From NCBI GenBank assembly GCA_905221615.1, contig CAJNDT010004635.1, forward strand, positions 232,321 through 296,320: DNA of 64,000 nucleotides. Reading direction: 5' to 3'. This DNA is from Symbiodinium sp. CCMP2592. Lineage: Eukaryota; Sar; Dinophyceae; Suessiales; Symbiodiniaceae. Below the pieces are notes generated by a model. It saw only the letters and a list, made by a program, of their open reading frames with translations. It searched no databases and was not told the origin of the DNA. How positions within the stretch are numbered: the stretch's first letter is position 1; each line of letters begins with the position of its first letter. This document shows, piece by piece, positions 41,433 to 52,370 of the stretch. Position numbers and translations under genes: made by a program.

Positions 41433-41720
41433 CAAATTTTGAACAACTGTATAAAGGATCAAGCAAGTTGAATTCACTACTTGTGCTGTATTGCAGAATT
41501 GCAGCAGCACCGTGCTCAATAACAGCTTCTTCCTTTGCCATGTGTATAGATTATGTTGGCTTTTTTTGCATAGGGCAAGCACGATTGTGACATTCATGTC
41601 AAAATTCCAGTGCGGTTCTTTGGGATGTTACTTGTTCAATTGCTTTGCCACCACTGTCAGCGAGGTCAGGCCATGTGATGTCCTCCATGATTTGTGCATA
41701 TCTTGGCTCAAGGCAGAAAC

Positions 41721-44646
41721 ATGACTTTGGCTGAAGAACAGCAATGGGCTTTGGAAGCAGTGCAGGCTCTACCGCCTACTTGGCCGGAGGTGGAAGGAAA
41801 CCAAGTCAGTGATTGCTTGTTACATTTGTTGCAGTGTGACCTGCCATTGGCCTGGTCTCATCGATTGCTTCTCTTCAAAGCCAAGACCATGTTGGCGGCT
41901 CTCATAGCTCCGTCACCCCATGATGTGCCAGCAAACAATTCTGACGATGATGATACACTTCTGACAGCTGATTCATTTCAATTGAGGTGGCATTGTGTCA
42001 GTGCCTTCAGAGCAATCATCCTGATGTGTTTGTCCTTTGAACAAAACCGCTGTGTTGTTTGTTAAATCATAACACATAACCATAATAAAGTGTTGCTGCC
42101 CCACTGAGGTCACTACGTGCTGGAGGATCTGCAGGTGCTCTGTGACTTGGAGATTGACATTTCCGATTCACGGTCAACATGGCAACAAGTGAGGACTCTC
42201 TTGGCTGACTGCTTTCAGTCAAATTCAATTTCGCAATGTTCACACCCGGGCCAGAAAGGGTCGGGCAAAACCAAAAGTGAGATTCGGCAGTGGTACAAGG
42301 ACAATGTTTACTAGCTCGCTTGTTTCTGCTAATACGGTGTGGACCAACACGGCTCGGAATGGCTGCAACAAATAAGAAGCTCTGTGCTTTTCGGAGCTTT
42401 CTGTACTGTAGTCAGCTGTATGTCCTGCAGTGTTGCTTCAACTTTGAATTGTCAATTGTGTTTGCCTGAATTGCTCAAGGGTTCGGTTTGAAGTACCAGT
42501 GCTACAGGAACACCAATTGCCTGTAGTTGCAGAAGCCATGGCAGGGCTTATTCCCCGACGCCACAAGCGGGCCCGTCTTGCGGATTCCAGGAATGGCAAT
42601 GGACAGCACATGGTCATGACAGGCCAGATGCAGCCGACCATGCCCCCAATGATGGTTCCAGCTCATCCTTACATGACCATGAACCCCGGCACATTGATGG
42701 GCATGAACCCGGGTATGAACATGCCCATGATGCACCCATGCACTGGCATGCAGAATAATATGTCGATGCCCATGCACGGTTCGGCAACCCCGGCTGCTGC
42801 GATGCAGGGCAATCCGATGATGAATGCCCAGATGAATATGATGCCAGGATTCTCCCCCCCCAGGTGAATGAGGTGGATGACGATTCGGAACAGGAAGAGG
42901 AGGAGGAATCCGACAGGGCCACAGCACAACATCAGCAGGTGGTTCCGGAAGTTCCATCAGCATCGGGCTCGGGAAATGAAGTGCCTCAGGGCCCTGTGAC
43001 AGTTCCTGCTCATCCTGTGCAGCCCCTCCCACCACCCACAGTCGGCTATGTTTACAACAAGGGGGAGTATGCCACAATCACAGGGAGCACAACAGTATTG
43101 AAAGGTCTTCCAAGGACAAGGCTTGTGGCCAGCTTGGAGAAATTGTACGGTGAGCTGGAGGCGGGACAGGAATTCCCATTTGTGTCACTTGTTTTTGTTT
43201 GTGCATTTGACAATTTGTCTAACATGATGAGAAGATGCCATGAACGCTGAGGCTGGGTACCTCAGTCAATTGAGCCAAAGGGGACTCTTGGTACTTCTGT
43301 GGATGCTGACGAGGCTCAGGCCAAGTAGCCGGCTCTCTTATCTCCGTGACTTGTCAGATGTTATTGGCAGGACACTATAGAGGAAATGTCATTTTGGGTC
43401 AGTGAATGATCATGCCATTACGGGTTGTTCGTCTGGTCGGTTTTTTCAGCTTTATTATTCATAAGAACATTCAATTGAGCCTTCATCTTTGGCTGTGCAG
43501 GTGTGATATCCTACGAAGACTTGCACATGCGGTTCCAAACGGCATTCAATCGTGTCCGACGGTGCGAACCACAGTTCATGGAACAGTTGGCCTCGAAGCT
43601 GCCCCTGAATCTGACAGACGCTGCAATAGAGGAGATTGCTCGCCCTCTGGGCTGGCAGGACTCATTCATGAAGCCTGTCAGCATCTGTTTTGCGAAAGCT
43701 CCAACCTCAGGTGACGGTGGCATGATTTTGCAGGCAGGGGCGAAAGCAACAATGCCGCCAGCACGTGCCCGCCCAGCACCTGTGGCAGTAAGTGCAACTG
43801 CAAGCCCACCACCTGCACCGGCAAAGGCGCCTCTGCCGGCACATGCCAAGGCTGTCACACCTGCCCCGATCCGGGTCCCACCTGTGCGAGCAACGTCTGG
43901 GCCACCTCAGACCGCAGCCCCTGCAGCACCCCGGGTGCCCCCTCCGCCCAAGCAGGCCGGCCATGCAGCAATGCCAACAATGCCTTCGGCAGAACCATCA
44001 ACAAGCACATCCCCTGCTGTGGCTCCCAAGGCTATGCATACTTTGAGCAAAGCAATGCCAGCGATGCCACCCGCATCCCCTGATCATGTTGTGCCTCCAG
44101 CCAACCCTCCCACAATTGAGCCCGAGACATTCGAGCATGCTGTGGTTGAACCAGTTGTGGCAGCAACACCCCGCGAGCATCCACCCGCTCCCGATGCAGC
44201 AGCCGGACCCCCAGCCACCCTTGCAGCTGGAACAGTTCAGCAGGACCAGCAAGAGATCAAAGCAGAGTCAGAGGCCATTGAGCTTCCCATATGTCTCATT
44301 TGCCAGGACGGAATGGATCCCACGAGTGTTGCTTGCTTCAGCTCCATCTCCAGTGTAGACCTTGTGAGTGTTGTGATGTCCTCATTTGACAATTTGTTTT
44401 TGTTGCCAGGACACCATGGATGAGGGGGAACAAGTCTTGCTCCGGCTCCACTGCGGGCATTGGTTTCACGAAGACTGCATCCTGCGCTGGGCGGAATCGA
44501 AAAACACCAGACCGGGAAGTCGTTGCCCACTACGTTGCTCGATTCCGGAGCCGATGGACGTGGATGAGGGAAATCGCAATGGTCAGGAGGCCGACCATGG
44601 CTTCGAGATCCTGGAGAAGACTGAACCCAATACAATTTTTGCTTGA
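41721..44646 (+). CDS. RING-H2 protein, five exons, about 717 aa
   Basis: Exons are 41721-42051, 42109-42188, 42508-43149, 43501-44363 and 44410-44646. Introns are 57, 319, 351 and 46 nt, all GT-AG; donors include GTGAGG, GTGAGC and GTGAGT. Phases agree throughout only if the C8 run at 42854-42861 is read as nine, giving 718 codons including the stop. Order: a helical N-terminus; a Met/Pro/Asn-rich low-complexity stretch; an acidic run; a helical part (SYEDLHMRFQTAF); a long Pro/Ala linker; and a C-terminal RING-H2-like site split by the last intron. The site reads C-x2-C (CLIC), 34 residues, C-x-H-x2-H-x2-C (CGHWFHEDC), 15 residues, C-x3-C (CPLRC; C-x2-C is usual). RING-H2 proteins usually act as E3 ubiquitin ligases, so that role is inferred here. 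The first exon is the least certain. Confidence 0.65.
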
Positions 44647-45145
44647 GTGGCAGTAACTCAGTAGATCAATTCAGCAGTTGCACAGCATTTCATTGTCTTG
44701 CATGGGTATGGATGGCGCATTAAAGTGACAACCAATTCAATCCTAAATACAATTTTCACAGGGAGCCCAAAGCACGCCAATGGCTGTTGCACTGATGACG
44801 ATTACTGGATGCTGCATTGCCGATTGCGGCTCATTTCAGTTCCGACACAAGGCTGTCTTCAAGTCCGTGAGGGGTTCGCGGAACAAGGGCGAAAAAAATT
44901 GCAATTGCACTCATGGCCAATAGCTTCACAAGTTCTAATGTGGTTGTTCTCTGTTCGGTGCAGACATTTTGTCATGTTTCTGTAGCTTCAATTTCGCCTG
45001 GGATGTTCCACCTAAATAATAAGAGGGACATTTCCCCCCCCACGTTAAGGCAATGTGTGAACTGTAAAATTACATGGCTCAACATTTGTGCAATAGAACT
45101 TTGACATTTCAAATCGCAAAGTTACAGTACACATAATATGTGACC

Positions 45146-46348
45146 ATGGCTGAGCCATGTTTCCAGCATGTGCCCGCAAATGCAGACTATTTGGTCATGG
45201 AAGGTCTTGCTGTGGCTTTTGGCCCGGTGGCATATCGCAATCCTGATGATTCCCAGCTGTACTGGGATCTGCAATATGTCATGGACAAGCTTATGGAGAA
45301 TGGCGAGCAAAACGCTCTGACGAAACATGCCAAAACAATGAAAGACCTTTGCTTGTCCGAGGATATCCTGACAGAGAAAGATTTGCATTATCGTTCAATG
45401 AACCTCAGGCCACGAACCTTAAATTATGAAATCCTTGACAGTACATGTATGCACACACATACTCAAATACTTGGCAAAAGTGGCCCTGGTTCAGGACAAG
45501 TATGTTGAATTGCAATTGTGCCAGTACCATGCTGCTGATGATGTTCTTTGCAAAGCTACTGGACAAAAGCCAAACTGCAGACAAGTCGACCTACCTCTGG
45601 GATATGTTCCGGAAAATCTCAGCAGAGGCTACAACCCAGGCATACGCGGCTGGACAGCATGGCTTGAGCATCGATGTGCATGGCACTGCTGGGAACCATG
45701 TCCTCATGTTGCAGCCAAATGGAATGGTCTTGGGAGTGCAAGACTTTCTTTCCTCACTACATGCTTCAGTTCTGGAGTCTTGGAGAAAGGTTTGGGGCAA
45801 CATGTACTCAGAAGCTATACTGTCAGGCCCTTGGCAGGGAGAACTTCTGTTTTTGGATGTGCTCGCTTTTGTCCTCAATGCTGCGAAGGTCCGTCGATCC
45901 AGAAACATGTCACCCTGGAAAAACCATAGCTTGGCTGCTCTGCAACAATTGCGAGCCACTGTCTTCCAGATTTTGCATGGAGCTATGGACCACAGCATTT
46001 TGGAGCATGTAGAGGCAAACCAAGCGTTGGAGAGAGCAGTTCCTTCACGACGACTGTCAGGGCGAGGAAGGAGGTTGGCTGTTGGGTAAGGTTGATTTCT
46101 GCATTCAGGAGTCCGGGGGCATCATTTCATTTGAAATCAGTTTGTCAAGTGAGTTAAGTTATGAAGTTGCAGTTGCATTGCTCGCAGGTCTGCTGATGAT
46201 GGAGAAGACCCTCGCCGGAAAATGTCCGTTTACCGGATTTGGGACTTCATTGAACAAGCACGCAACACAAAGGTCTCGATGATGAAGTTGGCTGAGATCA
46301 GAGAGATGGACAGAGATGGCGGTGTCAGGCCTGGCTCTGTTTCTCTGT
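45146..46348 (+). CDS. Hypothetical protein, 3-prime end lost at the assembly gap
   Basis: An ATG at 45146 (ACCATGGCT) starts MAEPCFQHVPANADYLVMEG. Coding continues to about 45428, where an extra A (three instead of two in TGAAATCC) shifts the frame relative to the right-arm copy. The next clear coding part is 45556-46085 (KSTYLWDMFRKISAEATTQA, QPNGMVLGVQDFLSSL). A phase-2 GT-AG intron is at 46086-46187 (GTAAGG donor, CTCGCAG acceptor). An exon from 46188 (RRKMSVYRIWDFIEQARNTK) probably ends at 46272. The rest of the gene is visible only on the other contig (46449-48648, minus). Domain not recognised; the sequence is helical and not low in complexity. Confidence 0.55.
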
Positions 46349-46448
46349 NNNNNNNNNNNNNNNNNNNNNNNNNNNNNNNNNNNNNNNNNNNNNNNNNNNN
46401 NNNNNNNNNNNNNNNNNNNNNNNNNNNNNNNNNNNNNNNNNNNNNNNN
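46349..46448. other. Assembly gap of exactly 100 N
   Basis: One hundred N bases, the default length many scaffolding programs insert for a gap of unknown size. Both sides end inside the same gene: the left side at the position equivalent to 47447 of the right side, the right side in an exon about 1 kb further downstream in that gene. Confidence 0.99.
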
Positions 46449-48648
46449 CACGAAAACCACCGAGACGGTTGCGTGCATCCCCCCTTGACTTTCCAGGATC
46501 TCATTTTTTCCGGAAGCGCGGTCCAGACATCGTGGTCTGAGGCTCCCCTCATATTAAACTCGAAAGCAATGCGAGTCTTGTACTTGTCGAAGATTTCGCT
46601 TTCCTGGCTGAGGTACAAGTAGAATTGTATTGGTTAAACAAATACTGACTATATTATTATATGAATTGTACAATATTGGGAATTGGAAAAGCCTGGCCTC
46701 GTTGTTGGACTGCAGAAAACTTTCGAGTGCGTCCTGTTTCTCTGCAAAGAAGCCGCCAGAGCCGAAGGGCTTGTAGTTCAGGGTCCACATGAACGTCGTT
46801 AGGAGGACATTTTGGTGGAGTTGTCCTCTGAGCGGCCCCTTGATATCCCTATGCAGGCGATGGATTTTGTCGTAACTGTAATGTACGAGCAAGTTCTGGT
46901 CCAAGGAAAATGAGTTGGCGGCACACCCGATGCTGCCTTGATCCATCAATATGTGCAACATCGGAATCATGTCTGCAGACTGTGCGTCAAAACTCATACT
47001 GTGCACTGTGGCTGGATCCTCTGTACGGATGACTTCCCATTCTGCACCACGAAAAGTTGCTTGGTCTCCCGGGTTCAATGGGGACAACATGGACAGCAGC
47101 TGAGAGTCCGGCTGGAAATCGGTTATTTGCAACCCGGCGATTTTGAAGCACTGACTGCTGACAGCCTGGAAAAACTTCAGGGTCGAAAGTCTCTCAATTT
47201 CTCGAAGTGCCGCCAAACGTTCGACTTCCGGCATAAGGTCATATTGTCCCGGGCGAAGGATTTTGGCCGAGTTCACAAATTGAGCAGTGGCATGGGCAAA
47301 ACAAGTGGCAGAACTGTTGTAAAAAAGACTCACAAGCCAATCTTTCGTGCTGTGGTGGGAAGAATCAGTGACCATGGTCAGCTTCCGAACATTGAGAAAT
47401 GACAAGGAGCTTTCTTGCTTGTACAAGCTCAGCATCTTCCGCTACCACAGAGAAACAGAGCCAGGCCTGACACCGCCATCTCTGTCCGTCTCTCTGATCT
47501 CAGCCAACTTCATCATCGAGACCTTTGTGTTGCGTGCTTGTTCAATGAAGTCCCAAATCCGGTAAACGGACATTTTCCGGCGAGGGTCTTCTCCATCATC
47601 AGCAGACATGCGAGCAATGCAACTGCAACTTCATAACTTAACTCACTTGACAAATTGATTTCAAATGAAATGATGCCCCCGGACTCCTGAATGCAGAAAT
47701 CAACCTTACCCAACAGCCAACCTCCTTCCTCGCCCTGACAGTCGTCGTGAAGGAACTGCTCTCTCGAACGCTTGGTTTGCCTCTACATGCTCCAAAATGC
47801 TGTGGGCCATAGCTCCATGCAAAATCTGGAAGACAGTGGATCGCAATTGTTGCAGAGCAGCCAAGCTATGGTTTTTCCAGGGTGACATGTTTCTGGATCG
47901 ACGGACCTTCGCAGCATTGAGGACAAAAGCGAGCACATCCAAAAACAGAAGTTCTCCCTGCCAAGGGCCTGACAGTATAGCTTCTGAGTACATGTTGCCC
48001 CAAACCTTTCTCCAAGACTCCAGAACTGAAGCATGTAGTGAGGAAAGAAAGTCTTGCACTCCCAAGACCATTCCATTTGGCTGCAACATGAGGACATGGT
48101 TCCCAGCAGTGCCATGCACATCGATGCTCAAGCCATGCTGTCCAGCCGCGTATGCCTGGGTTGTAGCCTCTGCTGAGATTTTCCGGAACATATCCCAGAG
48201 GTAGGTCGACTTGGCTGCAGTTTGGCTTTTGTCCAGTAGCTTTGCAAAGAACATCATCAGCAGCATGGTACTGGCACAATTGCAATTCAACATACTTGTC
48301 CTGAACCAGGGCCACTTTTGCCAAGTATTTGAGTATGTGTGTGCATACATGTACTGTCAAGGATTCATAATTTAAGGTTCGTGGCCTGAGGTTCATTGAA
48401 CGATAATGCAAATCTTTCTCTGTCAGGATATCCTCGGACAAGCAAAGGTCTTTCAGTGTTTTGGCATGTTTCGTCAGAGCGTTTTGCTCGCCATTCTCCA
48501 TAAGCTTGTCCATGACATATTGCAGATCCCAGTACAGCTGGGAATCATCAGGATTGCGATATGCCACCGGGCCAAAAGCCACAGCAAGACCTTCCATGAC
48601 CAAAGAGTCTGCATTTGCGGGCACATGCTGGAAACATGGCTCAGCCAT
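46449..48648 (-). CDS. Right-arm copy of the gap-spanning gene, longer 3-prime part
   Basis: This is the counterpart of 45146-46348, continuing about 1 kb further. It lacks the extra A, so the first frame runs on through TLNYESLTVHVCTHILKYLA. After the 3-prime exon region a pyrimidine-rich TTTCTCTGTGGTAG acceptor leads, in phase 0, to a long exon starting RKMLSLYKQESSLSFLNV (47438 down to about 46693). A probable GC-AG intron of 85 bp (46692-46608) follows, then a last visible exon running into the gap and ending SRWFSW. The 102-bp intron's acceptor reads CTCGCAT instead of CTCGCAG. The late part (MDQGSIGCAANSF, YDKIHRLHRDIKG) reminds me of long unannotated proteins common in dinoflagellate genomes; I cannot verify that. 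Function unknown. Confidence 0.55.
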
Positions 48649-49146
48649 GGTCACATATTATGTGTACTGTAACTTTGCGATTTGAAATGTCAAAGTCCTA
48701 TTGCACAAATGTTGAGCCATGTAATTTTACAGTTCACACATTGCCTTAACGTGGGGGGGAAATGTCCCTCTTATTATTTAGGTGGAACATCCCAGGCGAA
48801 ATTGAAGCTACAGAAACATGACAAAATGTCTGCACCGAACAGAGAACAACCACATGAGAACTTGTGAAGCTATTGGCCATGAGTGCAATTGCAATTTTTT
48901 TCGCCCTTGTTCCGCGAACCCCTCACGGACTTGAAGACAGCCTTGTGTCGGAACTGAAATGAGCCGCAATCGGCAATGCAGCATCCAGTAATCGTCATCA
49001 GTGCAACAGCCATTGGCGTGCTTTGGGCTCCCTGTGAAAATTGTATTTAGGATTGAATTGGTTGTCACTTTAATGTGCCATCCATACCCATGCAAGACAA
49101 TGAAATGCTGTGCAACTGCTGAATTGATCTACTGAGTTACTGCCAC

Positions 49147-52081
49147 TCAAGCAAAAATTGTATTGGGTTCAGTGTTCTCCAGGATCTCGAAGCCATGGTC
49201 GGCCTCCTGACCATTGCGATTTCCCTCATCCACGTCCATCGGCTCCGGAATCGAGCAACGTAGTGGGCAACGACTTCCCGGTCTGGTGTTTGTCGATTCC
49301 GCCCAGCGCAGGATGCAGTCTTCGTGAAACCAATGTAACCAATGCCCGCAGTGGAGCCGGAGCAAGACTTGTTCCCCCTCATCCATGGTGTCCTGGCAAC
49401 CAAAACAAATTGTCAAATGAGGACATCACAACACTCACAAGGTCTACACTGGAGATGGAGCTGAAGCAAGCAACACTCGTGGGATCCATTCCGTCCTGGC
49501 AAATGAGACATATGGGAAGCTCAATGGCCTCTGACTCTGCTTGGATCTCTTGCTGGTCCTGCTGAACTGTTCCAGCTGCAAGGGTGGCTGGGGGTCCGGC
49601 TGCTGCATCGGGAGCGGGTGGATGCTCGCGGGGTGTTGCTGCCACAACTGGTTCAACCACAGCATGCTCCAATGTCTCGGGCTCAATTGTGGGAGGGTTG
49701 GCTGGAGGCACAACATGATCAGGGGATGCGGGGGGCATCGCTGGCATTGCTTTGCTCAAAGTATGCATAGCCTTGGGAGCCACAGCAGGGGATGTGCTTG
49801 TTGATGGTTCTGCCGAAGGCATTGTTGGCATTGCTGCATGGCCGGCCTGCTTGGGCGGAGGGGGCACCCGGGGTGCTGCAGGGGCTGCGGGCTGAGGTGG
49901 CCCAGACGTTGCTCGCACAGGTGGGACCCGGATCGGGGCAGGTGTGACAGCCTTGGCATGTGCCGGCAGAGGCGCCTTTGCCGGTGCAGGTGGTGGGCTT
50001 GCAGTTGCACTTACTGCCACAGGTGCTGGGCGGGCACGTGCTGGCGGCATTGTTGCTTTCGCCCCTGCCTGCAAAATCATGCCAACGTCACCTGAGGTTG
50101 GAGCTTTCGCAAAACAGATGCTGACAGGCTTCATGAATGAGTCCTGCCAGCCCAGAGGGCGAGCAATCTCCTCTATTGCAGCGTCTGTCAAATTCAGGGG
50201 CAGCTTCGAGGCCAACTGTTCCATGAACTGTGGTTCGCACCGTCGGACACGATTGAATGCCGTTTGGAACCGCATGTGCAAGTCTTCGTAGGATATCACA
50301 CCTGCACAGCCAAAGATGAAGTCTCAATTGAATGTTCTTATGAATAATAAAGCTGAAAAAACCGACCAGACGAACAACCCGTAATGGCATGATCATTCAC
50401 TGACCCAAAATGACATTTCCTCTATAGTGTCCTGGCAATAACATCTGACAAGTCACGGAGATAAGAGAGCCGGCTACTTGGCCTGAGCCTCGTCAGCATC
50501 CACAGAAGTACCAAGAGTCCCCTTTGGCTCAATTGACTGAGGTACCCAGCCTCAGCGTTCATAGCATCTTCTCATCATGTTAGACAAATTGTCAAATGCA
50601 CAAACAAAAACAAGTGACACAAATGGGAATTCCTGTCCCGCCTCCAGCTCACCGTACAATTTCTCCAAGCTGGCCACAAGCCTTGTCCTTGGAAGACCTT
50701 TCAATACTGTTGTGCTCCCTGTGATTGTGGCATCCTCCCCCTTGTTGTAAACATAGCCGACTGTGGGTGGTGGGAGGGGCTGCACAGGATGAGCAGGAAC
50801 TGTCACAGGGCCCTGAGGCACTTCATTTCCCGAGCCCGATGCTGATGGAACTTCCGGAACCACCTGCTGATGTTGTGCTGTGGCCCTGTCGGATTCCTCC
50901 TCCTCTTCCTGTTCCGAATCGTCATCCACCTCATTCACCTGGGGGGGGAGAATCCTGGCATCATATTCATCTGGGCATTCATCATCGGATTGCCCTGCAT
51001 CGCAGCAGCCGGGTTTGCCGAACCGTGCATGGGCATCGACATATTATTCTGCATGCCAGTGCATGGGTGCATCATGGGCATGTTCATACCCGGGTTCATG
51101 CCCATCAATGTGCCGGGGTTCATGGTCATGTAAGGATGAGCTGGAAACATCATTGGGGGCATGGTCGGCTGCATCTGGCCTGTCATGACCATGTGCTGTC
51201 CATTGCCATTCCTGGAATCCGCAAGACGGGCCCGCTTGTGGCGTCGGGGAATAAGCCCTGCCATGGCTTCTGCAACTACAGGCAATTGGTGTTCCTGTAG
51301 CAATGGTACTTCAAACCGAACCCTTGAGCAATTCAGGCAAACACAATTGACAATTCAAAGTTGAAGCAACACTGCAGGACATACAGCTGACTACAGTACA
51401 GAAAGCTCCGAAAAGCACAGAGCTTCTTATTTGTTGCAGCCATTCCGAGCCGTGTTGGTCCACACCGTATTAGCAGAAACAAGCGAGCTAGTAAACATTG
51501 TCCTTGTACCACTGCCGAATCTCACTTTTGGTTTTGCCCGACCCTTTCTGGCCCGGGTGTGAACATTGCGAAATTGAATTTGACTGAAAGCAGTCAGCCA
51601 AGAGAGTCCTCACTTGTTGCCATGTTGACCGTGAATCGGAAATGTCAATCTCCAAGTCACAGAGCACCTGCAGATCCTCCAGCACGTAGTGACCTCAGTG
51701 GGGCAGCAACACTTTATTATGGTTATGTGTTATGATTTAACAAACAACACAGCGGTTTTGTTCAAAGGACAAACACATCAGGATGATTGCTCTGAAGGCA
51801 CTGACACAATGCCACCTCAATTGAAATGAATCAGCTGTCAGAAGTGTATCATCATCGTCAGAATTGTTTGCTGGCACATCATGGGGTGACGGAGCTATGA
51901 GAGCCGCCAACATGGTCTTGGCTTTGAAGAGAAGCAATCGATGAGACCAGGCCAATGGCAGGTCACACTGCAACAAATGTAACAAGCAATCACTGACTTG
52001 GTTTCCTTCCACCTCCGGCCAAGTAGGCGGTAGAGCCTGCACTGCTTCCAAAGCCCATTGCTGTTCTTCAGCCAAAGTCAT
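49147..52081 (-). CDS. Right-arm copy of the five-exon RING-H2 gene, altered zinc site
   Basis: Exons correspond to 52081-51751, 51693-51614, 51294-50653, 50301-49439 and 49392-49147. The same C8 run is present, so the frame problem is shared by both copies. Six or more residues differ in the linker part. In the RING site a 9-bp tandem duplication (CATTGGTTA/CATTGGTTT) turns CGHWFHEDC into CGHWLHWFHEDC, adding a third His and three residues between ligands. This may weaken or re-register zinc binding. The other ligands (CLIC and CPLRC) are unchanged. Confidence 0.6.
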
Positions 52082-52370
52082 GTTTCTGCCTTGAGCCAAG
52101 ATATGCACAAATCATGGAGGACATCACATGGCCTGACCTCGCTGACAGTGGTGGCAAAGCAATTGAACAAGTAACATCCCAAAGAACCGCACTGGAATTT
52201 TGACATGAATGTCACAATCGTGCTTGCCCCTATGCAAAAAAAGCCAACATAATCTATACACATGGCAAAGGAAGAAGCTGTTATTGAGCACGGTGCTGCT
52301 GCAATTCTGCAATACAGCACAAGTAGTGAATTCAACTTGCTTGATCCTTTATACAGTTGTTCAAAATTTG

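Larger units (their letters stand above)
29590..46348 (+). repeat. Left arm of a large inverted duplication
   Basis: Every gene and repeat in this 16,759-bp stretch recurs in reverse complement in 47447-64000. Position sums run from 93590 at the outer end to 93795 at the inner end, changing only at small indels and one 205-bp repeat unit. The last base pairs with 47447, immediately before the 100-N gap. The outer limit is not reached: base 64000 pairs with 29590 and the window stops there. By inspection the arms are about 99% identical. Confidence 0.97.

Noticed and set aside
30285-46348. Integrated giant virus or Polinton-type element
   Set aside because: No capsid protein, DNA polymerase, packaging ATPase, integrase or terminal repeat was recognised, and the genes have spliceosomal introns.
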